NCBI GenBank assembly: GCA_034670405.1
Contig: JAXDDX010000121.1
Span: forward strand, 1,067,001 to 1,131,000
Direction of reading: 5' to 3'
Length of the DNA stretch: 64,000 nucleotides
From: Hoplostethus atlanticus
Lineage: Eukaryota > Chordata > Actinopteri > Trachichthyiformes > Trachichthyidae
Shown here: piece after piece, positions 33,899 through 43,337 of the stretch
Layout: each line of letters starts with the position of its first letter
Position numbering within the stretch: the first letter of the stretch is position 1
Translations under genes and position numbers: made by a program
The notes under the pieces: model-generated
The model's input: the letters and a program-made list of their open reading frames with translations, nothing else
Database searches by the model: none
Told to the model about the DNA's origin: nothing

Positions 33899-34606
33899 GA
33901 TAGAGAACCAGATATTTTTGTTGTTTTGATGACAAATTGTTGATGTTACTCTGTTATACTCTAACTCTCTCTGTACTCTGATTTACAGATGTGGAACAGC
34001 AGGACCTCTCTCGTTGGGTTAGAGCTGGACTTGTAGTTGGTGTTGTTCTACTTGTTGTTCTACTTGCAGCTGGTCTAATTGCAGTCTGTGTAATCTGGAA
34101 AAAACGTGAGTTGTTTTCATTTACACTTTATTGACAGTTTCTTTTGTCAGTGGACATCAATCACTTTAACTACTGACAAATAATGAACTCAGTTAACTTC
34201 AACCAGCTTGAAGAACCACTGGTGATAAATGTCAAGGACACACACACACAGACACACACACACACACACACACAGACACAGACACACACACACCTCTCCA
34301 AACAATCCATGACAGGTCTCTAATGAGGCCTACATTATGTGTGTCTGTCATCCCCATACACTGCTGTGTTCATGTGCTGTAAGGACTGAAATAGTTCCTC
34401 ATCTAATTCTAGGTGATGCTGCAGCAGTAAGATACAGTGCTGCCACAAGAGACAACCAAGGTTCTGCTGCAGTCAAAGGTTCTGCTGCAGTCAAAGGTCC
34501 TGCTGCAGTCAAAGGTTCTGCTGCAGCCAATGGAGCTCAACAGTGTGGTTCTGGAAGTGAAAATCCCATTCATATTCTGAATAAGGATTTTGATTATTAT
34601 CCATAA
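31337..34606 (+). CDS. B7/butyrophilin-like Ig membrane protein, gene 2
   Basis: Five coding exons: 31337-31373, 31927-32304, 32441-32722, 33989-34105, 34413-34606; 335 residues. All introns are phase 1. The signal-peptide exon is identical to gene 1. The V-type domain has an extra three codons near its end (DEHDPSQHQDYDEIC) and also lacks the F-strand Cys. The C-type domain has its normal cysteines (ATCRTRGGF, SLSCLITNP) and reads WRGYNMFDN where gene 1 reads WRGCGISDN. The transmembrane helix is LVVGVVLLVVLLAAGLIAVC. The tail has four GSAAVK-like repeats and ends LNKDFDYYP. The 5' untranslated exon ends at 31029 with GTAAGT. Both gene copies keep open frames and splice sites, so both are probably expressed. 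Confidence 0.86.
32379..32438 (+). repeat. CT microsatellite forming the splice pyrimidine tract, gene 2
   Basis: About 30 CT units end in the CAG acceptor of exon 3 (32441), shorter than the counterpart in gene 1. Confidence 0.95.
34460..34531 (+). repeat. 18-bp coding repeat in the gene 2 tail, four units
   Basis: Units at 34460, 34478, 34496 and 34514 encode GSAAVK, GSAAVK, GPAAVK and GSAAAN. Gene 1 has about two diverged units with a one-base shift, so the repeat number differs between the paralogues. Confidence 0.9.
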
Positions 34607-34748
34607 TGTCGTAACCATCCAATGTAGACTCACCACAAGCTAGTAGGTTGTGAAACGATAGTGTATGCTCCTGTAGAAGCCACAAGTCCGTATCAACCTT
34701 GTTTTGAGAAAAACATGTTTTATTCGCAATGTCATGGAGAAGTACTAC

Positions 34749-35376
34749 ACTACCCACAATCCTAAAGTGTAACAGCGACGTCTCTGATTGGTGGAGCTCG
34801 CTAAACTATCGTTAGTTTGGAAGTATCATTCGCAATGGTTTATGGGATGAGTAGTTCTCCTCACTTCATAAAATAATGATGTCCACAGTCTTGTACCTTT
34901 GCCTTTTCTTCCGTTTTCCGATCTTTTTTTTGCTCAGAATCAAATGTTTTATGGTCACGATTCATCGTCTAGCTGGCTGGCTTGGTTCCAGCCTTAAAAC
35001 TCTTTATATAAGGATTTTCTGAAATGTCAATGGAGTAAATTAATGGGAAATTTACTATCGGAACCAGAGCCGTAAAAAAAGTGGGCGGTCACTGTTGCGC
35101 TCTATGGTCCTGATACAGCCAATGGTCCTGCTGCTGCCCACGACACATCAGTAAGAACTGATGCTGACGCTTCACCGACTGGTAGCGCTGATGTTGTCCT
35201 TGTCCCACTGATGCAGCAAAGTGCTGAACCCAGTGCTACCTCAGGAACCAATGAAGACACTGATACTGTATCAGACCATGACTGTACTCTGTCCCTGGAG
35301 CTGAGATTGGCCTGGCTGTTGTCCATCCTCTCTCCTCTCTGAGACAATGATCACCAGTTTGTCGCAGACGTGTTAT
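34749..35376. repeat. Tandem-array spacer, copy C (truncated)
   Basis: Matches the first 630 bp of spacers A and B from CTACCCACAATCC to GCAGACGTGTTAT, then stops. Near 34800-34862 a stretch containing CTAAACTATCGTTAGTTTGG replaces the TTACCATGGAAATG seen in A and B. This marks the right end of the intact array. Confidence 0.9.
35076..35342 (+). other. Shared 88-codon open frame, spacer C copy
   Basis: Same reading as the copies at 10617-10883 and 27950-28216. Confidence 0.3.
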
Positions 35377-36559
35377 GTTTTGCATCATGGCAGGTTGACA
35401 AAGAGTGAGATTAAATTTACTAAAGAAATTTGCACGGGCCAGGATATCCATCTTCCCGTTTGAAAGTATATAAGATCTTGCGTTTCATTCCTCACACTTT
35501 GCGAAGCAACGCTGATGTGGTGGTGCAGCTCTGCTGTGCTTTGATAAATCCCCAGAATCCCTTGCTCAAAGAAGTTGCTGTTAATTTGGATGAGTAACTT
35601 TTAGTATGCACAGTGCAACAGGAACACTTGATTCTTTTTATTTCGAATGCATTACAGTTTTGTCCCTAACTTTTTTATAGAATGGATTTAATATGTTTGA
35701 TCAGGCTGTGATGTTGGACGAGAAGGCCTCTTGTTGTTAAAGAGTCCTCCTTCATGTCACGTCTTTGTTTCTGAAGTCAAATAGCAATAACAAAGTGTTC
35801 TTTTTCAATCAAGAGTTGCATAGAAACCTCAAACCGCACCATTTTAAAGCCTTACATTTCCTGCATATAGCTCACAGAAAACTGAGCATTATTATTTATT
35901 TGATTCTGTTGCTCTGCTTCTAAGCCGTGGAGTGTAGACCGAGGGCAGCATCCAAATGCTGCTCTTTGATATATAGATGTTGCTTTAGATTTATTGGCAA
36001 TGTTATAGATATTGTGTCCATTTTGTATCTTTCTAATCTTTTTAATGCTATTTTCTGACTGGTGATGCATATGCTTTGTGTTAGTTCAAGGTGCTCATCA
36101 GCCAGACCAGTCTCTGTGGTCCTCTGATTGGATGATTGGATGATTGAGGCAGCTCTAATGTGTATATATATATATATCTGATGAAGGTCGCACAGACCGA
36201 AATGTTGTAATACATTTTCCAGCAGTAAGCAGGAAAAGGGTGTGGTGTTATGTGATTGGCTTCCAGTAGATTGTAAAATAAAGAGTTACACAGTAACAAA
36301 TTCCATTACTTTTTATACCTTAATGAAATGATCACTATTGTTTTGATTTCCTTTAATGTTTTGGATCATTAGCTTCCCTGTTACCAGGTACTGACAGGTG
36401 GCGCGGCGAGAACGCTGATCCATTGCCTCCCAAAAAATAAAATAACAAATAGAACCATTAGAACAGCTGAAAAGAAAATCCTCAAGGATGTACAAAGGTG
36501 AACTGGTCTCAAAAATGATCAACTATTTACAAACAATGTTTTAGTCCAGTTTTACACAA
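35377..36559. other. Array-edge sequence without a recognised gene
   Basis: No coding signal was recognised. A TA run is at about 36163-36177, followed by CTGATGAAGGTCGCACAGAC, which resembles a sequence seen in fish repeats. No family was assigned. Confidence 0.4.
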
Positions 36560-37372
36560 GCTGTGGAAGCATGTGATCCTTGTAGAAGGACTCCAAGATC
36601 CCCAACCTAGGCTGCCAGACGTCATCACGGGAGATGGGTATGATCACACACTGCTTGGGTGTCCAGATGGTGAAGTAGCAGGTGGTTTTCCCAGAGATGT
36701 GAAGTTGTCTGTACTTGGTGCCAGTAGTGGTGATCCTCCTTCAGGCGGTAGGCGCCACCTTCCTCCTGATGAAGGTAGAAGGACTTCTCCTGCACTGCTT
36801 CCTCAACAGTATGGTCCCTCCACTGGAATGGGCACCTCAATGATGTCTGTCTCTCCCACCAGACCATCGGGGGAGGCACCCAGGATCCCAGAGTCAGTCA
36901 GCCACAAACCAGACTCTCTGACCTTCATGCCCGTGGCTTGTTCAAATGCCTTGATCCCTTCCTGCTCATTAGCTATACCCCACTGTACAGCCAGTACTCC
37001 CTGCAGGTCCTGATTCCCACAGAGCTTGGAAATGAGGGAAGGGGTGACACGCTTCGCCATCAGCACACTTCCAAAGTTGTTTGCTGTCAGCTGACCTTTC
37101 CTCAGAGCATGCCAGAGGTGACTGTCCTTCTGCCCCACTGTCGCTGTCTGGATGGCCATTAGCTGCTCCATTGACAGCTTCATAGCCGCAAGGATGCCAT
37201 CACTGCCCAGGTGTTTGTGGGTGGCTATGATGCAGTCAGTGGAGAGGTGAAGCAGAGGTTCGTGCGGGGTTTCAGGCTCAGGAGTGAGCAGCCAGGAAAT
37301 CCCAGTAAACCGGCCCTGGAATTGATTTGACAGTGGGACAGCCCTAAACCCTCGCGGACTTAGCGGGAACAC
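36560..37372 (-). pseudogene. YqaJ-type (lambda-exonuclease fold) nuclease pseudogene
   Basis: On the minus strand the protein reads KGQLTANNFGSVL, then WGIANEQEGIKAFEQATG, then SGILGASPDGLVGETDIIEV, the order of a YqaJ viral-recombinase domain (active-site D of SPDG and the E of the E-x-K motif). Directly after DIIEV the frame breaks and continues as CPFQWRDHTVEEAVQEKSFY, so the catalytic Lys is lost with the missing bases. A second frame change follows near QVQT, after which LHISGKTTCYFTIWTPKQC is readable. Such YqaJ genes occur in fish mostly as passengers of DNA transposons; ISL2EU-type elements are, from memory, one source. The copy is inactive. Confidence 0.75.
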
Positions 37373-37375
37373 GCC

Positions 37376-37998
37376 TCAAAGTCCGTGAGTCCGTGAGGGG
37401 GGACATTGGGATTGGGCCCCAATGTCCCCTGTCAAATCGTCAAGTGCATGAGGGCTCTCCCGCAGACTTTTGGAGCCCTTTACGCACACTTTCCGTAAGT
37501 CCACATTTCTGCAGACTTTGCCTGAGGGAATTACCCACAGTTCATAGTGTTGTAACGTTGAATACAGGGTTACCAGGGGAAGCCCGGAAGCGTTTAAAAA
37601 CGAATGGAAGGACAAATGTTTATTCATCAACCATTTATTTAAATTTTTGCTTGATGATGCTGTTTTGACAAAACGAGTCAATTGATTATTGACAATTAAC
37701 TCTCGTCCACTCTGTAAGGCAAGAGCCTGGAAGACATTCAGATCGGGCAGTCGGTCCCTTAAGTGCCTTGGTCGTGAAGAAAGTAAAAAACGGAAAATAA
37801 AAAGTCCCAAACCCAGAATCGGACATAAAAAAAATTGGTGTCGTCAAGGTAAGGCGATATGTCGCAAAGTGCTGTCCCATTCCTATTCATACAATCTGGA
37901 GCCCTTGCAGCCTCTCGCACTCAAGCACTTACCAGGTGACATCAGTAGTCTGTGATGGTTCAGGGTTTAGGCCTTAGGGGGACATTGGGATTGGGCCT
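37376..37998. mobile_element. Possible DNA-transposon remnant next to the YqaJ pseudogene
   Basis: GGGGACATTGGGATTGGG occurs at about 37400 and again at about 37979; next to the first copy CCCCAATGTCCCC forms a palindrome with it. A minus-strand frame (37810-37376) reads RPRHLRDRLPDLNVFQALA but matched no family I know. The repeated string looks like a transposon terminus. The outer limits and the relation to the YqaJ frame are unclear. Confidence 0.4.
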
Positions 37999-38006
37999 AC
38001 GTGACT

Positions 38007-38310
38007 TTTGGCGGGTGCGGTAAACATTTCTATGGAAACAGCGAGCTCCACCAATCAGAGACGTCGCTGTTACACTTTAGGATTGTGGGTAGTGTAGTAC
38101 TTCTCCATGACATCGCGAATAAAACATGTTTTTCTCAAAACAAGGTTGATATCATACGGACTTGTGGCTTCTACAGGAGCATACACTATCGTTTCACAAC
38201 CTACTAGCTTGTGGTGAGTCTACATTGGATGGTTACGACATTATGGCTAATAATCAAAATCCCTATGCAGAATATGAATGGGATTTTCACTTCCGGAACC
38301 ACACTGTTGA
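38007..38310 (-). repeat. Inverted fragment of the Ig-gene 3' end and spacer start
   Basis: Read on the minus strand it matches the last-exon end, 3' region and first spacer bases of units 1 and 2 (27432-27735; about 34530-34800). It includes GAAGTGAAAATCCCATTCAT and, beyond the gene end, CTACCCACAATCC. It keeps the TAG-containing version seen in gene 1 (GATTATTAGCC). It is a relic of another array copy that has been flipped or rearranged. Confidence 0.88.
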
Positions 38311-38324
38311 GCTCTATAGCATGT

Positions 38325-39345
38325 CAGTACCACTCAGAGAGGAATAAAACAGCGAGAGGGAAAACAGCGTCTTCGCTTCAAAGCAGACCAGACAGCCGTA
38401 CTACCGACTGGACTGTGAAACATTCTGTCAAGTAGCTTTATTTCCGTTCAATGCTTATTTGGTTTATTTATGCCAATACTACATTAGCCAAAAGTAAAAC
38501 TTCCACTTTGCTTCACCAATCGCGCATGCTCGATGCGACTATGTCTGACTGCTTAATGGGTTAATGGCTGGCTAACGCTAAAAGTTACAGACGCCCATCT
38601 TAAAAAATCTGGGATATATTTTGATTATCAATTATGATGCATTGCAGTATCGATCTCTGTATCTTACAATGTTGTAAGAAGAAATGCCCATGTGCCATAT
38701 CTTTAGCCCTATTTCCTTTGTGTACATACGGATTGTTTATCTCTTGATTTACATCATCTTTGTCTAACTACGTCAGCGGCAGTAGAATCGCTCCGTTATC
38801 GTATAGTATAGTATAATAATTTTGCTTTTAGACCGTATAGTCCGTCTAAATGTCGTAGTCCGCCTAGTACTTCCATAATCCTCGCAATAAAAATAGCTGC
38901 TGTTCATGACTGGAGAACGGAGAAATACAACATACACCCGTGACATTTTCCCAGCGTGCTTTGCGGTCTCCAAATAATAGCCTAAATATACGGAATTCGA
39001 CTTTATAATCCGTTGCATATACATTTCCTTGTGATACCTATTATTGGCGGATTAGACGGATTCAAAAACGTTGATGATATGACAGACGAGTAAATGTACC
39101 ACCATGATGGAGACACACGTCCCGCCGTAACGGTATAAATACGTAGTGGAAGGAAATATCCTCGGTTGGTCCGATGGCGGTGAGATTTCAATTGATTGCT
39201 ACAGTCAGTTACAGAACCTCTACGTTTCTTCTCTCCCCTTCCTCACCGTCGACCTTGACCAGCCTTTTCCTTTTCTGACATTCAACTAAATGTGGCTCTG
39301 ATTATTTCTTCAGTACGTGAACAGGTAATGGAGTTAGTTATATCA
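38325..39345 (+). repeat. Promoter-like diverged repeat, left copy
   Basis: This segment is a diverged direct copy of 41577-42430. Both start near GTACCACTCAGAGAGGA and both contain GGTATAAATAC (here near 39134), CGGTTGGTCCGATGGCGGTG, and near the end ACAGGTAATGGAGTTAG, which would be a splice donor. The short frame starting at ATGGCGGTG differs between the copies, so it is probably untranslated. The layout fits a TATA promoter plus a noncoding first exon, or an LTR-like repeat. Confidence 0.55.
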
Positions 39346-40814
39346 GTTCTAAATAAAAATTCAGTTCTACTATTCCCAATACACCCATCAACATGTGAAG
39401 AATTTTTGATTCACAGCAACTTAATCAATTATAAAGTCCACCAAATGTAAAACCAATTAAAGCTAATTCATACCACAGTCTACATTCAAATGACACCAGC
39501 CTTACCACGCAGCGTCTTCAGACCCTCACTAATACACCAAGGTCCCTGACCGTCAGAGCAACTTGACCAAGACCTGTCATCCTCCTTTTTACTAGTTAGA
39601 TAACACTTTGATAACAGTTATAATAGTAACATTAATAATCGATATATCCAGAAAAAACTAAAATAACACCAATTTACCAGGCGATCATTATGCTGCTGCA
39701 GGACCTGATATCTGATAACTTTAACCGTTTGGCTGTTATCAACCAATGAAATCGCAAGAGGGCGTGGCCTACCACAATAGGGGTCATAACTTTTTTTCAT
39801 TACATATGTTCAGGACATAAGCACATTTTAAATCAATCAGTAGGGGTTTGGTCAATTAGGGCCACCTTTAAGTCTTTAAGCCTTGAGGGGTTTAACTCAA
39901 GGAGGGTGCAAATACAAGAGAACATGTTCCTGATTCATTCAGTTGACTTATTTATTGAGGGCTGTACACCGGGTCCTGATCCGTGTGGTTTTCTATAAGG
40001 AAATACAAAGAAATAAAAGAAATTAAATAGTGCAAAAAAAAAAAATCAGCCAAAACATTGCTGATACATGTTTTAGCCACATGGTGGCAGTAGATGACCT
40101 TTCAGTGTCCTCCAGAGTAAACTTAAATGTGCGTTAACTAATAGGGTGAATAGAGAAATGCAGCTAATTAAATTATCTGTACAGAATCTGTCTTACTATA
40201 TCTTTACAAAACTCCTTTCAACGAAACTGGCGATAACGGAACTCTTTCCTCTATTGGCTATCCGATATGCCTGTAAATAAACTGTCCAATGACATAACAA
40301 AGTTCTTCTAGGGGGATGAACTAGTTAACTGACAGGCCGCAAGCCGTCTTTATACCTTCCCACCGACCCTTCCCATCCAACTGGGGGCCCTTGATGACCC
40401 TAACTCTAAATCCCACAATATATATATACACAGTATATATGTTTTTATTTTGTATTATCAATAATTTTGTAAGAGTAGTTGTCACCTTTAAAATGGCAGT
40501 AGATATTAATGTTTATGTTAGTGATATGATCAAAGAGCGTTGTAGTTGGACAATAAACACTGAAATTCAGTACAGATGTGTTTTGTGGGTTTATCAAACG
40601 TGCATGTGCCTTAATAAACACCTTTCTAAACCACCGTCATGCTCGTTAACATGAAGATAACCCCTCGTTACACATACATGGTAACAACCTTGCCTTTAAA
40701 CGCTGCAGGAAGTGTCATTGATGTCTCTCCTACACCGAACATGGCTCAGGCAAAGACAAGCAAGAAGAGTTTTGTGGCACACCAAAAGGTACTTTATGAA
40801 CCCTCGGTGGTGGC
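39346..40814. other. Region without a recognised gene
   Basis: AT-rich, with a poly-A run near 40036 and a short TA run near 40423. No splice-bounded coding segment or known repeat was identified apart from the Harbinger relic that follows. Confidence 0.4.
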
Positions 40815-41222
40815 TCAACCTGGCAGCAGTGAGAGCCCCCTGTCTGACGGGGACCACACACTTGCCTCCTGTTGGGTTGAGAGGTTGGTGAGAAGAGTCG
40901 ACTCCCCTTTCCCTGCAGCCTGTTGTGCAGCAGTGCAGAGAAACTGAAGCCAATGAATTGTGGCTTGAAGGACTGCAGGCACTATGTGGCTCGTGGTGGG
41001 TTGTGAAATGCCAGGCCTGGCCCCGGTCTCTGGTTGAAACGTGAGAGTGGCCAATATCCCCAGGGCAGAGAGGACCTCCATATGCACCGGGATGGCATTA
41101 GTCCATCTGCTCTCTCTTTCCAATGTTGGAGAAGGTTGGTGGCAGAGGATCAACAATGAATGGATGCTACAGAATGCTCCAAATCCATGATCAGAGTGTG
41201 ATGAGCCACTTGCACACACCAC
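40815..41222 (-). pseudogene. Harbinger (HARBI1-like) transposase fragment
   Basis: On the minus strand the frame reads HMEVLSALGILAT, then RPGISQPTTSHIVPAVLQA, then TAAQQAAGKG. This is the helix-turn-helix region that precedes the catalytic domain in PIF/Harbinger transposases. The DDE catalytic part is absent and the frame decays after TAAQQAA, so it is a relic. Confidence 0.72.
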
Positions 41223-41334
41223 TCTTTGATAGCCAGGTAGTGATGGGACGATTCACAAATCAATCGGTCATTTGAAAAATACTTTAAAATGAATGAGTCG
41301 AATCGGTTTGCCGAGGGAAATTAACTGAACACAC

Positions 41335-41560
41335 CAACAAGTATGCAGCATGTTCAATTAAGGATTAACCAACCTTAATCACCAAACCTTCTCTTGTTTG
41401 GTGTCTATGTAATTTGTGTGTTAGTTTTTATGAAAACCTTGAATATGTTGTAAGACAATAAGACAAACAAACATTGTTTTTTTCCCCCGTTTTTGAGAAA
41501 ACAAGTTGTTTTGGCTCCAAAATGCTACCGGTACAAATGAAAAGCAACACGTTTCTATTA
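41335..41560 (+). repeat. Diverged partial spacer copy
   Basis: It resembles 11515-11935 of spacer A: AGTATGCAGCATG, TTTTTATGAAAACCTTGAAT and AAATGCTACCGGTACAAAT appear in the same order. It is clearly more diverged than spacers A-C, so it is an older relative. Confidence 0.65.
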
Positions 41561-41576
41561 ATGTAAATATAAAATG

Positions 41577-42430
41577 CCAGTACCACTCAGAGAGGAAATA
41601 ACAGCAAGAGCGAAATCCGCCAGTAACTTTCGTCTTCGCTTCAAAGCACACCGCCTGTTGTGTATCACTGTGACGCTGCTTACTGGCTAACTAGCTAACA
41701 GTTACAGACGTCCAACCAACTCCAAAACGCAGCTATATACTTGAAGGAAATCATGGTCGTCTATAGTAGGGATATTTATATCTCACGACGTTGTAAGAAG
41801 AAGTGCGCATGTTCAACATCATGAGCCAGTTGGATATCTTTCTCTTCAACTAAATCATCTTTGGCTATCCACGTCAGCGGCATTAGGTTCGTCGTTATTG
41901 TACAATCATCGTATGAAGCCTCTTTCTCATTTCGACAGTATTGTAGTCCATTCATACTCTTTGCAATAGAACGTAGTTGCTGTTCATAACTGAAATGTGT
42001 TCTGGAATAGAATAAACACTCGTGACATTTTCCCATCATGCTCCGCGGTCTCCAAGTTTTATTTTAAATATAAGGAATTCGACTTTATAATCCGTTACAT
42101 AGAAGTTTCCTTATGATGTCCGTTATTTACACGTTGGATGTATTCAAAATAATTCGTAATATGACAACCGACTAAATGTAGAACCGTGTTGGAGACGCAG
42201 GTCTCACCGTACCGGTATAAATACTCTGTGGACGGGAACTTTACTCGGTTGGTCCGATGGCGGTGAGCTTGATTTCAATTGATTGCTACAGTGAGTTACA
42301 GAACTTCTACGTTTCTTCTCTCCCCTTCCCTCACCGTCGACCTTGACCAGCCTTTTCCTTTTCTGACATTCAACCAGATGATTATTTCTTCAGTACGTGG
42401 ACAGGTAATGGAGTTAGTTATATATTAGTC
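41577..42430 (+). repeat. Promoter-like diverged repeat, right copy
   Basis: Direct-orientation partner of 38325-39345. The TATA-like sequence is ACCGGTATAAATACTC near 42217, and the donor-like GGACAGGTAATGG is near 42405. It directly follows the diverged spacer copy. Confidence 0.55.
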
Positions 42431-43159
42431 TTATTTTAGTCTACAAACTAAGTCGTCCACTTTACAGACTTAAAAGTCAATAATAAAGTAAATTACTGGG
42501 TTTATATTAAAATGTTAAACTGTAAAACCAATTAAAATTTTAAAAAAAAAGTTATTTATTACATTTAAGCCGCCGCTGCCCCAAAAGCAAGAGAAACCGT
42601 GTTGCTTTTGAAGGAGTACATGATGGTTTGACAGTTACCGTCAAGGCAGGTTTTCCTTCTTTTGGCCCTTTTGTTATATTCTTTGTAATGCACATTATTT
42701 GTAACATTGTTTGTAAAGTGTTATATCAATAATGTTTAGTGTTAACACAATTACTGATATTATGGAAACATGATTTTTGTATTGTGTGCCCTAATCATGT
42801 CAGTGTCAGTGTCAGAATTATACATCAGCTGTGAAATGAATCCATGCTATTAAGACTCTGGTGTGTTTATTAAAGTTTATTTGAAATATCAAGGGGAACT
42901 GAACCATACAAAAACTACACCAAGTGCTCTCTGTCCCAAAGGAGTCATGGAGTTTGAATGACAGTCTCATTGCCAGTTAAATGACAAACTAGAGTCAGTA
43001 ACTCAGATCCATGTCATTTGCAAAATTCAACTCAAACCATTTTAATTTTTCAATGTTTCCCAATACAAGCCTCTATTCTGTGTCAAAGAACAAAGGGGAG
43101 CAGACAAATAATCACTAAAATTAATGTGTGTATGTGTGTGTGTGTGTCTCCATCCTCTT
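42431..43159 (-). other. POMP 3' UTR and downstream flank
   Basis: Minus-strand AATAAA signals lie at 42881-42876 and 42871-42866, about 280-290 bases after the POMP stop, a reasonable 3' UTR length. The rest has no recognised feature. A short TG run is at about 43125-43147. Confidence 0.5.
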
Positions 43160-43273
43160 TCACAACAGTCCCATCTTGTACTCCACCATCATGTGTGGCT
43201 CGCCTGTCATCTCACTCTGGGCTGGATCTGCAAGGTAACAAGACACAAAACGGGGTCAGCAACACATCTAGAT

Positions 43274-43337
<64 letters not shown>

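Noticed and set aside
38162-38347. Plus-strand frame MANNQNPYAEYEW... at the inverted fragment
   Set aside because: It is the antisense of the Ig-gene 3' end, not an independent gene.
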